A stretch of DNA of 64,000 nucleotides from Muricea muricata (lineage: Eukaryota; Cnidaria; Anthozoa; Malacalcyonacea; Plexauridae). The stretch is taken from contig OY979717.1 in NCBI GenBank assembly GCA_963855995.1, forward strand, positions 19,939,906-20,003,905, written 5' to 3'. Under the pieces are notes generated by a model. The model saw only the letters and a program-made list of their open reading frames with translations, searched no databases and was not told the origin of the DNA. A program made the position numbers and the translations under genes. Positions 34,301-46,184 of this stretch are shown piece after piece. Position 1 is the stretch's first letter; each line of letters opens with the position of its first letter.

Positions 34301-34791
34301 ACTTACTTATGGGGCGCCATTTGTAAAAAAATTATTTATGTCGAAAATGTGTAGATTTTTTCATTATTTGCCTACATAATTCATTATTTACAAAAAATGC
34401 GTTACTGTTTGTTAAATAATCCATAGATTATTTGATAATAATCCACACATTATTTACAAACAATCTTGGAAACGTTTCATTATTTGTAAATAAGGCACAC
34501 ACAGACTTGCCCACAGACTTGCTGCAATTGCCTGGCTGATGCAATCTGTTGACAGTTTGCGTCAGCCAGGTAAATTCATCAACTTGCAGCAAGCCTGTGA
34601 TATTTCTGGCCATGTAGGTGCTACGCACCTCGTCGGCTATCAGCTCATATACGACTCGAGCTCGAAAAATAACTGTTAAATATTCTCGGATAACATCTGG
34701 ACAAAAACGTAATCGCAAAATGTTCCCAATTTCTGGTGATGATTTTGGAGAACAAGAAAGATGATCTAAAATGACAACAAAGGAAACTTAC

Positions 34792-34870
34792 CAGAAGTTA
34801 CAACAACTAGAAAGAGATGAATGCACACAGCTTGGTTAATTTGTCCTCTTGGTGCAATTATTGCTCTCAT
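34792..34870 (-). CDS. Signal-peptide exon with start codon (exon 1)
   Basis: A minus-strand ATG (plus 34868-34870) opens a 26-codon frame that ends at a gtaagtt donor in phase 1. The peptide MRAIIAPRGQINQAVCIHL continues into FLVVVTS: a positively charged N-region, then a short hydrophobic core and a plausible small-residue cleavage site, i.e. a secretory signal peptide. The phase fits exon 2 exactly, producing Gly before FSIRM. A tatag acceptor-like sequence sits about 14 nt upstream of the ATG (34885-34889), so a 5' non-coding exon may exist further right. It explains how the SRCR chain is exported. The start choice is the only ATG upstream in frame. Confidence 0.72.
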
Positions 34871-37140
34871 AACGCCGCTGTGCTATACAAATAAAAGAAA
34901 GGGTTATAAGAAGCTGAAAAAATATGATAATGAATTCTGAATTTTCGCCCTTGGAAATAATCAATCAAGTACAAATTTTCAGATGTTTATTGACTTTGCA
35001 TTTTGATTAGGGTGAACAGGATATAGACCTTTATTGCACTTATTGACACGTAGCAAAACTTTGCATATCATGAAAGAATCTGAAGGATATTAAGTCACAT
35101 TCTGTTGAGCGGTTTGTTTCAAGTTATTTTAAAATTATTGATATTAAATTTTCAACATTTTTATTAATAATAATGAGTTATTCTACTGAAGATGACTTGT
35201 ACTACACGTCAATTACGTTTAGAATAAACGGAGTATAAATAGTTTTGTGATTTATTAAAATACTCTGTGGCAGTCGTAAATTTTGTTTCAAGTTGTCCTC
35301 CAGGTTTCATGCATGATCTCATTTGAAGGTCAACTGAAATGCGTCGATACCAGCAAGAATAATACCTGCAGGCATTCAGTTTAATTTTTATGCTCGGATT
35401 AGAAATGTATTCTCGTCGTTTGCTTTATAATTACCCCTCCATACAAATATTCACATTTCCTTGGCGCAATTATACATTGAACTATTAAATTATCAGGATA
35501 GCAAAGTTAATAACTAAAAACAGTAACAACAGAACAATAAACTATACGATAAATGTATGTCGTTCGCGTGGAAGTAAATTAATTCTGAACATAAATAACT
35601 CGCACATTAACGGCTTAACTCCAAAGATAAACGGGATCACAATATATTTTCGACAATAAAATGCACGTAATAGCAAATTCAAACCTCATACAAGAACCCC
35701 CCTTCACAAGTCATTGCGCGCATGAAATGAATGACCACCGCGTATGTCACCCTATCGCACTTCACAAAATCTCACCTTGTACACTGCATGAGCCGAGATC
35801 TTCTGAAACACAGTTTGGGATATTTTTATGTATCACCGGCATAGAGATATTACACATAAAAATGTATCCCATCACAGATGTAAAAACACATAGGAAGTTA
35901 ATAGCACTGGTATTGACATTTATGTTTATCAGATTTCAAGTTAGGCAAACTACGACATCTGATATTGTGCTTGTAAGTTCATGTGCACGAACACGCTCCG
36001 TAGAAAACAAATGTTTATGTAATAGATAAAATACGAGCAGCAGACCTGTGAAATGAAACAACAGGCAATGAATGTGGAATGTCATTAGCTTTGTTTCGTG
36101 CGCGTCCAACATACGAATATTAATCCGGAACATTTTTCAGCCAAGTTAATAAATATGCTAATTAGGATACAGCTTTATCAAAGTTAAGAATACTAATTAG
36201 GACATAGCTTTATCAGATTGTTGACCTGTATTGGGATTTAAAAAGATATCATGTGACATATTATTCTCATGAATAATTTAAAAAATATAATTACAATTTG
36301 TGTTGCGTACTTTACGGTTGAGTTTAAGACTAAGTTTACACTGATCCAAAGCAAAATAATGCCGGTAGAATTTACGTTCGTTACTGCGTTTACACCACCC
36401 TGTTTTTTAATTTGCTTACATGCACTCCTATACAGCCAAAATATTTCGAGCAAAGCAAAGAAATTTAAACGAAAAGCATTCGAGCTTGCTGTTTTGAGAC
36501 ATGAAATGTTTCATTTACAATTAAGCGGCAGCAAGAATTAACGGCGTTTGTGCTTACACAGCGCCGCGTAGCGCTCCGTTTTCGTTTCGTGTTGCTAGGA
36601 TAAAAGTGACGTTTTCGAACGAATCCGCTCGCGTGCAGTGTTAATTAACACAGCCCCGTTTTGTTAATTTTTTGCGCCATTTTCAAACCGATTCGGAGAA
36701 GTGTAGACGTACGTAGTCTCAAATGTGGGTTAGTGGATACCTAAGCTAGAATTGACCCGAACTTCAGATAGTGGGGTTTTCACTTAGGTTACAAACAAGA
36801 CAACAATATTACAACAGATAATCCCAGAGATTACTGTTCTGCGAGCACGTCGAAATCTAAAACTGTCAACAATAAAAGCTGTTCAAATAGTTGCAAAGAA
36901 TGTAAGAAATCAGTAAGTGATTGGGTTGGCATGGCGAAACCGATTCTAGAATCAAGTCTGTCGAGGATAAAGTGCATAATATTTTGACCGAGCTTTGAAA
37001 TATAAAAACCTAAACTTTAAACTCTACGCTTGATCAACGGATAGTTATGTTACACGCCTTTCGATTAGTTATCACTCACTAATTTATACTCACTAATTGT
37101 AGTGCGGAAAGCCCATTATGTTCAAACTGATGCTAAAATT
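34871..37140. other. Upstream region of the SRCR gene, no gene recognised
   Basis: Candidate promoter and 5' UTR region for the minus-strand gene, but no unambiguous TATA or initiator could be fixed by eye. Contains a 32-bp tandem duplication (aattaggatacagctttatcaaag.. at about 36158 and 36190). Frames at 35661-36029 and 36269-36541 have no domain signal. Confidence 0.4.
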
Positions 37141-39396
37141 ATAGAGGCAAGAATTATGATGAGAAACTTCAATAGTGAGAACTTCTTAAATGATTTAAAT
37201 CAGCAACCATGGGTTTGCCATGGGTCAACCAGAGGTCTGCCATAATGCTACAGACCCAAATAAAATGTGGCAAATTTGGAAGTCTCTATTAATGGAAACT
37301 ATTGATAAGCATGCACCCATAAGGATTAAGAGGGTTGGAAAAACGAATTCTCCTTGGGTTACTGGCGAGTTAAGGCGCCTACTATTTGAGAGATTCTCTA
37401 AAAAAGAGAGCTGCAAAATCTGGAGACGCTAGCCTGTGGCATCAATGCAAACAATTTAGAAATCGTGCTAATAATGAAATGAAAAGAGCAAAGCGACTTT
37501 CCTTTACAAATAATCTGGAGCTACAAACATGACATGAAAATTGATAAATGATTTAAATTCACGACATTGCAGAACTAGTTCGTATATTAGGGAAGTTAAA
37601 ATAGACGATGAAATAGTCAATTCGCCAAATCAAATGGCTGAAACATTCAATACTTATTTTTCAAATGTCGGTAGTAATTGTTTTGATGAAATACCCAGTT
37701 CTGCAGATTCTAATCGGGAAGATTATCTCGTTCCAACAGATGGAACATTTTTCTTACAATTTCCATCAGTTAATACAGTAACAAGATTATTAAAGACAGT
37801 CGATGAAAAAAAATCAGCTGGTCTGGACAACATCCCGAATAAGCTTTTAAAAATAACCGCAGAAGTCGTAGCACCCTCGCTAACTAAAATATTCATCCAG
37901 TCTATAATTACTGGAATATTCCCCGAGGAATGGAAGGAAGCGAGGGTGTCTCCCTTATATAAAAATGGCGCAAAAAATGATCCAAGCAACTACCGCCCAA
38001 TATCGGCCATTCCAACTGTTTCAAAAATTTACGAAAAAATAATTTACGACCAACTGTATGACTACCTCAATACGTACGATTTGCTGACTCATTGTCAATC
38101 TGGATTTAGATCATTCCACAGCACATTAACAGCAATACTTGAAGCGACAAATGACTGGTCGGTTAATATAGATAATGGAATGTTGAATGGGGTGGTCTTT
38201 ATCGATCTGAAAATAGCTTTCGACACGATAGATCACGAAATTCTTCTTTTAAAGCTAAGCAACTACGGGGTAGACTCGACTAGCTTAAAATTGTTTGAAT
38301 CATATCTAACGAATAGAAGTCAAAAATGTAAGGTAAATGGCGAGCTTTCAAATTCATCCCCGTTAACTTGCGGCATTCCCCAGGGCATAGCACCTTGGGG
38401 CCGTTGCTATTCCTTATCTATATTAACGACTTACCGAGCTGTCTGGATATGGCTCAGCCTAGAATGTTTGCGTACGATACAAGTGTAAGCTATGCTTCTG
38501 ATTCTTTAGACGGAATTCAAAATGTCATTAATTCTGAATTAAAAAACCTAAATAGTTGGCTAATATAGGCTCAGTTTAAACATAACCAAAACAGAATTTA
38601 TGATAATAGGATCACGACAAAGAATGAATGCTACACAGAATGACATAGCTGTTAGGATACGCGATCGTGAAATAAATAGGGCTGACGTAGTGAAATCTTT
38701 AGGCATGCATATTGATAGGCATCTTTCGTGGTCAGAGCATGATATTCATAAGATTTTAAAAAAATTTCCTCCGCTATTGGCGCGCTTAAAAGAGCCAGAC
38801 CATTTATTTCATACAAAGCAGCAGTTCAGATGTATACTGCTTTAATACAGCCTCACTTTGACTACTGCTGCTCGGTCTGGGACCGTACACTTGCGACAAA
38901 ACTACAAAAGTTACAAAACCGAGCGGCTCGGGTCATTACGGGGTCTAGTTACGATGCTGATGCTGGCGCTTTACTAACTCTTCTACAATTGGATTCTCTC
39001 TATACGTCGCAAAAAAATTAAAGCGCAATTAATGTTCAAAATACTTATGCACCTTCATATCTGAAATCTCTCTTTTCAGTTCGCACTTCGCGCTTTGGAA
39101 TATGACATTAGAAATAATCGATCTAAATTGCATATTCCAAAACCATGAAAAAATTATTTGAAGCGAAGTATATGTTACAGTGGGGCATTACTGTGGAACA
39201 ACTTACCCCAGGAAATACGAAATCTTCCAAATTTGTCACAGTTTAAAAGGGCTACAAATGATTGTTATGTTGATACATAGAATATTGACTCACTCACGGC
39301 AATCTTGTAAATCAGTTTACTTTTTTATATTTTAATGTTTGTAACACTGAAGATTTTACCGTGGATGAATAAATTCTATCTATCTATCTATCTATG
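37141..39396 (+). mobile_element. 5'-truncated CR1/jockey-type LINE (LINE 1)
   Basis: The inter-domain linker (NSPWVTGELRRLLFERFSKK) begins near 37225; RT follows and the element ends in a (tatc)n tail at 39375-39396, typical of CR1-type non-LTR elements. The endonuclease is missing, as expected from incomplete reverse transcription. Plus-strand orientation, like three other LINEs to the right. Confidence 0.85.
37541..39021 (+). pseudogene. LINE 1 reverse transcriptase
   Basis: Motifs in order: KSAGLDNIPNKLLK, FPEEWKEARVSPLYK, NYRPISAIPTVSKIYEKII, LLTHCQSGFRSFHST, FIDLKIAFDTIDHEILL (catalytic Asp), CGIPQG, LGPLLFLIYINDLP in a second frame, and FAYDTSV where F-A-D-D is expected. The active site has Tyr for the first Asp, so it is dead. 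After RT come SLGMHIDRHLSW and ALIQPHFDYCCSVW. Frame breaks at about 38390, 38568 and 38845. Confidence 0.88.
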
Positions 39397-39399
39397 TTA

Positions 39400-40140
39400 A
39401 AGGAAGCTAATTTCAAGTTTAAAAGAGAAAATGAATCTTTGACTCAAAAGTTTATCGCTAGCACGTGCATGTGTTGCGTCTGATTTGAACACAAAAATTA
39501 GAGATCTCGAGAATGGCAAATAAAATTGAGTTTGCTAACAACAATTAAATTATTTCAAATTCAGGAGAACAGCTATGAAGTTGCACGTTTAAGTAATAAA
39601 ACTGCGGATATAAACGTCAGTTCTGATTCAAATTATAAAGACGACGTCGTACAGATCTCCTTGTCATCTGATGAAGAAAATTTTAAGTGTAAAGCTAGTG
39701 GACATCGTAAATTAAACCGTAAATACACAAAATCTAAAAAGAATAAAAAGAAAACAATGAATCAAATAAACAATTCAGCTGAAACTAATTATCATGATGT
39801 TCACGCAAATTTGTCTCATAACTGTGATGTATTGTAAATCTGCACAACCATTGCCAATCGATAAGGATGAGGTCTAAGTCGACAAGTCGGCCACGAATCA
39901 CGACAAAACAAATGTTGAAGTTTCTGCACAACGATTCCCAATCGTTAAGAATATACTGAGACATAATCAGGTATTTACCGTTACCAATGAGGGGTTTAAA
40001 GGAGTTGTTGAAAACGTTAAAGAATCACAAATTATGTCATATTCAAAAGATCGCAATGTGTCACCGACTTATATTTCTCTGTTTCAAAATCAATGCCAAG
40101 GAAGTGTTTCAGCCAAAATAAATATTCCATCATTAGCCGC
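39400..40140 (+). pseudogene. LINE 2 ORF1-like region
   Basis: The 5' part reads LKEANFKFKRENESLTQKF, a heptad-rich coiled-coil-like stretch; a frame at 39526-39837 continues with Ser/Asp-rich and then Lys-rich sequence (NRKYTKSKKNKKKT). CR1-type ORF1 products are RNA-binding coiled-coil proteins, and position just upstream of the endonuclease fits. Several stops. The assignment rests on position and composition. Confidence 0.45.
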
Positions 40141-40174
40141 CCCTTTGTAGAAAAGAAAAATTTTTGGCCAATGT

Positions 40175-40735
40175 ATGTTCAGTGCAAACCGTGGCGGACA
40201 AAGTGCAAGAACCATGCAACACTTGTATAGTCGACCAAGTCGCAATTGCCAGAATTTTATTAAACACAACAAACTTAAATTTCGTTCTCGTCATCTTATT
40301 GAAATCCAACCATGTCTCACCAATTTCACTACTGATGCTTCGGAAAAACGAACACATTTTGTTCCTTCTATTCTTTTGTCAAATACCATGTCCTTGGCAC
40401 CAAAAATTGACGAAATTGCTGTATCCCTTACTACAAACGAAATAGATATCGCTTTCTTTGGTGAGACATGGTTAAAAGACTCAATTCCTGATGATGTTCT
40501 TACTATAAAAGGTTATCAGTTATTCAGGCGCGACCGAAAACATAAATCTCATGGAGCGGTCTGTTCGTATATAAATGATGCTATCTCCTGTAACCGTCTC
40601 CTGGATTTAGAAAACGACTCTAGACCTAATCGCCTCCCAAGAGGATACTCAAATGTCATAATAGCTGTTGTATACCATCCACCAGGTGCAAACTGTGAAA
40701 GCATGCGAGATTACATTCAGTCATCATTGCAATAA
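40175..40735 (+). pseudogene. LINE 2 apurinic-like endonuclease, N-terminal part
   Basis: The frame includes PSILLSNTMSLAPKIDEI (first strand and metal-site Asn), EIDIAFFGETWL (catalytic Glu), then YQLFRRDRK..HGAVCSYI and NVIIAVVYHPPG. These are conserved blocks of the endonuclease/exonuclease/phosphatase fold that nicks target DNA. It ends at 40735 before the GDFN and C-terminal SDH blocks, where the insertion begins. Confidence 0.88.
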
Positions 40736-40736
40736 A

Positions 40737-42010
40737 TTGGATTTGCGTGCGTCTGCTAAAGTATTCCAACTTTTATCTCATATCTAGCGTATTAGCCGCT
40801 TTCCTATTGGCTAAGAGGAGGTGCGTCCAAAGTCGAGCCCACCTGCTGACGTGACATATATGTGGAAGTGAAAACATGGCGACCGAAATTTGTTCTTCGC
40901 GGTCGGGTTTATTTGGTTTATATCATAAATTTTGGCAATGTTTTGGTACAAAGACATGCATTTTCTCGTCAAGAATAAGGTAATATTGTACAGCATTTTT
41001 CAGCTTGCACGTATTTTGATTCTATAGTATGTTGGCCTCTAAAATGTTTGTTATCGAAACGCGAAATTATATACTGTATAAAGTAAAATCCTCGGTACAT
41101 TTTAACCGAAGTGGTAAAAACAAAACACACTTGCAGGTTCAGTGAGTCCGGGATTGGACGCACCTCGGGTGGCTGGAAGTTTCCCGAACTCACCTCGCTC
41201 CGCTTGGTAAGTTCAGGAAACTTCCAGCCACCCTCGGTGCGTCCAATCCCGGACTCACCTCCCTACAAGTGTGTTTCTTATAAAACCAACTGTTGACTTT
41301 CCGACAAGGTGAGCAAGCATTCTCGATCAAATTTATATGAATTTATCGGAATATTACTCACATGCTATTGGCGCACCCCCTTTTGGTCTATCTGACATTC
41401 TGACAGTTATCATGCTCTATGCTTCCTGCCACTAAGAAGAAGTTGCATAAACGTCGGTGCTGTATTATAAAAGTGAGAGATAAGCGTCCTAGTAATATAA
41501 GGAGCCTTGGGCGCTATCTTCTGAAAATACCATGGGACCATTTATCCTCTATACCCTCAGTCGACCAAAAACTGAGTCCATGACTAATATTATAAATCAT
41601 GGTTTAAATTTAATAATACCATGATCAACTCGGTTTCTATTGTTCTCAGAGTGACATTTAATCGCTAAATTACTCAGACGAGCGAATTTTCATTTTCGCC
41701 CAAAACGAGGAAAATCAGAAATTTTCCCTAATTTGTATGCATGACTGGAATCCAAACAAATCAACACTTTACCCAGCAAAATAATCAGATATTTATGTAT
41801 TTTCAACACAATAAATTATATTATTCCCAAGCCATTTCTTACATTTCAAATTATTCTGCATATCCTCGTTAATCATGGTATTACAAACTAATACCATGAT
41901 ATGTCGGGAAATTAGTGATTAAATGTCCTTCACCCTCGGGAGGTTTGTGTAATTCCTCCACAAACCTCCCCCGGCTTTCAGGGACATTCAATCACTAATT
42001 TCCCTCATAT
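40737..42010. mobile_element. 1.27-kb hairpin-rich insertion splitting LINE 2
   Basis: Separates the endonuclease from the RT-linker region. It holds several nested palindromes: 41127-41274 (acttgcaggttcagtgagtcc ... complement, with cttccagccacc arms), 41918-42001 (ttagtgattaaatgtcc ... ggacattcaatcactaa) and dispersed taccatgat inverted motifs. No coding sequence recognised. Exact boundaries uncertain; a deletion of the endonuclease C-terminus accompanies it. Confidence 0.55.
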
Positions 42011-42011
42011 A

Positions 42012-43913
42012 ATGGTATTACTTATAATTATGCCAGAACACACATCCACGATTCACCCAAATGACCGACCGTGGATTAATAACAACTTGAAACTCTTATT
42101 AATCAAACGGAGACAGAAAGCTTTTGCGTCTGGAAATGTCAGTCTTTTCAAACTATTACGTAATAAGGTTAACCGAGAACGTAAACGCTGCCGTAAGACC
42201 TACTATCAAACTAAAGTACATAAATTACGCGACACTAAACCCAGTGACTGGTGGCGTGAAATGAAACAGTTGTGTGGCATGTCTAAGTCGAATAAAAAGA
42301 GTCTGAGAGATAGCTTGCACCAGGATTTAGCCAGGATACCCATGAAAACCTCAGCAATGAAATCAAGAATATTTTCATAAATGTGATGCGAAATTATACT
42401 CCATTATCAGAAGATACAGCTGTGTCTGTAAATGACAAGGAAGTTCCCGTATTTGTGAGTTAATCAATCGTTGCTAAAAAACTACGTGAAATTAGTACGT
42501 CGCGTTCTAGTGGCCCTGATGATATTCCTAACTGGGTTTTAAAACCTTTTTCGGATATTCTTGCTTTACCAGTTGCAGACATTATTAATACCTCGTTTCA
42601 AAGTTGCAAAGTTCCTCAAATATGGAAGATGGCTGACGTTGTTCCATTACCTAAAGTTTCAGTTGTCAATGATCTAGAAAAGGAACTACGACCAATTTCC
42701 TTAACATCAACCTTATCGAAGATAGCCGAAAGTTTTATAATTGAAAGAGAATTAAAACCTACTTTGTTAAAAGTCGTTGATCCTCAACAATTTGGTTTCA
42801 TTCCGGAATCTTCTACGGTGCTAGCCCTCATATCAATGTTTCATTGCTGGTCTAAAGCTACGGACGGCACTGGTTCATCAATAAGAACTGTATTTCTTGA
42901 TTATAAGAAAGCATTTGATCTGATTGACCACACTATATTGATTGCAAAATTATATAGTTTTGGTGTTAGTCCCTGTATTGTGAACTGGATCATTAATTTC
43001 CCTACGTAATAGATGGCAAAGAGTAAAAGTAAATGAAAATTGTTTCCCTGATTGGCTCAAAGTTCCAGCTAGTGTGCCCCAAGGTACGCGACTTGGTCCA
43101 TGGTTGTTTCTTGCAATGATAAATGATCTTACCCTACCTGAAATCTCTTCAAAAATGTGGAAATTCGCTGGTGATACAACTGTCTCCGAAGTCGTCGAAA
43201 AGTCCATGCAAAGCTCTTTACAATCCGATATTGATCATATTTCTATGTGGTCTACAACTAATCCTTTTCAACTCAATTCCATTAAATGCAAAGAAATGAT
43301 AATATCCTTTACACAACCACCATCTATATATGAACCAGTATGTATGGGAAATCAATTGCTAAAAAGAGTAACGAGTATTAAATCTCGCGGAGTGACATTG
43401 AGGAATGATCTCAAGTGGAATGATCATGTAAATCATGTAAATATAACTACCTCAAAAGCATCAAAACGTCTGCATCTTTTGAAGCAACTTAAACGTGCTA
43501 ATTTGGCTAAAGTATAATTGGTCAAGTTTTATTGTAGTTGCATAAGGTCGGCTCTGGAATACGCGTGCCTGCTATTTCATGGTGCCTTACCACAATAACT
43601 TGCTAAGGACATTGAACGAATACAAAAACGAGCTTTGAGAACAATATATCCTGATCTTACTTACAGCGTTGCTCTCAAGAATTCTGGTATTTCCACTCTA
43701 GAGAATAGACGAGAATATCTATCCAGCAAACTTTTTAACGAAATTGCGTCGAATAACAACCATAAGCTTGCAAAACTTCTACCACCAAAAGCAGTCAGTA
43801 GAGACTTACGAAATAAAAGAACCTTTGAAGTCCGCCTGGCAAATACGTTGCGTATGAGAACACTTTTATTTCGCACTATGCAAAAAAAAACACTATATTT
43901 AAGCATGTTTTAA
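42012..43913 (+). pseudogene. LINE 2 linker and reverse transcriptase
   Basis: Linker: RPWINNNLKLLLIKRRQKAF...WWREMKQLCG. RT: SRSSGPDDIPNWVLKPF, IWKMADVVPLPK, LRPISLTSTLSKIAE, QFGFIPESSTVLALI, FLDYKKAFDLIDH, VPQGTRLGPWLFLAMINDL, and KFAGDTT, where the F-A-D-D box has Gly for the first Asp. C-terminal: SRGVTLRNDLKWNDHV, IRSALEYACLLFHGALP, and KRALRTIYPDLTY. Breaks at about 42380, 43007 and 43517. Confidence 0.88.
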
Positions 43914-44138
43914 GCTAACGTCGATAAACTATTTTAGCTTTTTCAGTTTAGTAATACTTTATGAAGTGTTTGATAAAATTTTATATGGATGTAATTACAT
44001 AATTATTGTAAATATATTCTTGTTTATCTTTTAAAAAATATTGTAACCATACTCATGTAATTCAGTCTTTGGACTGCAAGATGATGTTAATAAATTATTT
44101 ATCTATCTATCTGTCTATCTATCTATGTATCTATCTAA

Positions 44139-44851
44139 ATTTGCCGGACATAAAATGTACTAAAAAGCATCATAGAACGACTTCCAATCCTTGAGTGTTG
44201 AAACACTTCCATTTACAGGGTATCCCAAAAAAGGCAAACGATTGAAATAACCTATTGTTTAAATCCTAAGATTTTTGTACAAAAATGGTTTTAAAGTGGT
44301 CAAACAACTACTTTCAATTCAAGGGCAAGGGATGAACAGACATATTGGATAACTTGTTTAAAAGGAAAATGTCAAACCTGGACCATTTACAACGAAAGTT
44401 CACTTAATTAAACATATCGATGACAGCGCTTGATCTTTAACAATCCACGAAAAACTAATAAGTTCAGCATCAAAATATTTGGTAAAATGACATTAAAATT
44501 ACACTTGTGTCTGTCGTGTTACGCACTTGCGGTATTATAAACATCTCTCCACACACGCATGCCATTTTTCATTAAATGCTTGTCGGATTGGTAACTTGGT
44601 ATACAAATATTGGCTGATTGAAATATCGTAGTAAAACGCAAGGCCGTTGGCTCTTGAAATTCAAAGCGGCTTCTAATTACTTTTTAAGAAGGCAATGTAT
44701 TAAATGCTAAGGCATGAATGAATGTCTGAAATCTGAAAGTCAATAGCTCATTTCAATATTTTTTATACAGCCTATATGATACACGCACTGACATTTAAAG
44801 CCTGGTTCTATTTGATCGCAACGTTATTCTCCACGATATGATAGAATAGTG
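44139..44851. other. Spacer with half of a mariner-like MITE
   Basis: No gene. acagggtatcccaaaaaaggc at 44216 resembles the TIR of the MITE at 46812 (cagggtgtcccacaaaaagc), so a degraded or solo end may be present. Confidence 0.4.
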
Positions 44852-45444
44852 AGGCCCTGTTAGGGGGGGTCTTGAATATACCTTATACCTATTATTAAGA
44901 GGTCATTTATACCTTATACCTAAAATGGGAGACACATTTATACCCAAGTACCCCAGCAACTCTTGTTTTCTTTTATAGTTGCGTTGTACACTATTTCACC
45001 CCTTGCAAAAGCATTTACCGGGTTGTTTTCATTCTTTGGACATCACCTGTGACACCTGTGAATTTAGAGAGTCATTTTGCTCGACGTTTCCAGTGTAGAA
45101 GCGAGAATGTTAGACTTGGATCAAGTCCGTCTCTCTAAAGTGCGAAGAGAACCGAGGGAACTGAAACTGCAATAATCGCGCCGCAAGCGAGCGCGCCGCA
45201 AAGCAGCGTGCGAGGGAGAGACAGACTTGGTTCACTTGCACAGTTTCGAATCAGATTTATTATTTTGGCTGGAAATGGTATTAATAGACCAGGTGTTATT
45301 TTTAGCGATTTTGTTACAAATAAGGAAGCCCACTGGTGCTTCGCGGGCGGCAGAAGTTAACTGATAGATTTTATTTCAAACGCTACTCGAAGCATGGCAG
45401 GTAGCGAAGATAGTACAACTACTCCAACTAAAATTATAACCTAA

Positions 45445-45687
45445 TTGAAATTGCCGGATAACGCAAATGAAACCGTATGTATTGTTTGCGGAAATACGGA
45501 AATCAAAGTAGATTTTAGAAGGAAGCTGTACTCATCATTGCAGAAAACAAACGCTTGCGTAAATTTAGAATTACTGTTAGGCCATCGTATTGACAGCGAA
45601 GCGTCAACAAATATGATATGTAGAAACTGTGATGCAAAGAATGCGAATCTGGTCAAAAAATTAACCGAAGTTCGGAGTAATTATTGA
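45445..45687 (+). CDS. Zinc-finger-like ORF, 80 codons
   Basis: The frame has CIVCGN at residues 11-16 and MICRNCDAK near residue 58, giving C-x2-C ... C-x2-C with about 44 residues between, an architecture like ZAD-type or other treble-clef zinc fingers in transposon-encoded and nuclear proteins. It ends in a basic/acidic helix (NANLVKKLTEVRSNY). It could be the N-terminal domain of a longer, now lost protein. Stop at 45685; the helicase lies 27 bp on, convergent. Confidence 0.5.
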   Translation: MKLPDNANETVCIVCGNTEIKVDFRRKLYSSLQKTNACVNLELLLGHRIDSEASTNMICRNCDAKNANLVKKLTEVRSNY

Positions 45688-45713
45688 AGGCGTTAGAATT
45701 ATTGAAGGACTAA

Positions 45714-46184
45714 CTATTTTGCTATGCAGTGACTCTCATCAACAACAACTAAGTCGATACAATACTTCAAATGTCCTTTGAAAATGTTTCTATGCATGTT
45801 CATTAACGATTCAGGACTTCCAAATATCAAGTTGAACTCGCCACGACGAATTGCATCAACCGTTTCTGGAGAAGTTTCAGCATCTAACCAAGCAGCTGAT
45901 ATGCCTCTTAATTGAAGACTATCTACTTGATCTCTCATTAGGGATAGTAAAAGGGCAATGATCAAGCAGACAGAGCCAATACTTTCTCGTACGCCATAGC
46001 TAATAAAGTCGAAGACAAAGGGTGCTATTTGAAAAATTAGGCTCTTCCCTGATCCAGTTGGAGCGACCATAAGAACATCCCGACCAGCCACATAAGCTAC
46101 GACAACCTTTCGCTGATTGTCCTTAATCTTATCATATCCAAGTTTACGCAAGCCATATTCAATACTATCTTGAAGCGAATTCAT
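45714..46184 (-). pseudogene. N-terminal half of a RecQ-like DNA helicase
   Basis: 156 residues with superfamily 2 helicase motifs in order: motif 0 region (LGYDKIKDNQRKVV), Walker A APTGSGKSLIFQ, motif Ia SLMRDQVDSLQLRGI, motif Ib-like NLIFGSPESLM, motif II VVVDESHCIAK (D-E-x-H). The Q-rich start and CIAKW-like end are RecQ features. The frame stops right after motif II, at 45714, so motifs III-VI are missing; the ORF is truncated and probably inactive. Many animals carry dispersed RecQ-like copies of mobile origin. Confidence 0.85.

Larger units (their letters stand above)
39397..44138 (+). mobile_element. Near-full-length CR1-like LINE (LINE 2), interrupted
   Basis: Begins immediately at the tail of LINE 1 and carries, in order, an ORF1-like charged region, an endonuclease, a 1.27-kb insertion, RT, and a (tatc)n tail at 44098-44138. 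A short stem-loop (cagtc-tttg-gactg, 44063-44076) precedes the tail. Direct juxtaposition to the (tatc)n of LINE 1 suggests target-primed insertion into that tail. Confidence 0.8.

Noticed and set aside
33956..34354. 132-codon ORF
   Set aside because: Open only because of the cagacttgctgcaa tandem repeat.
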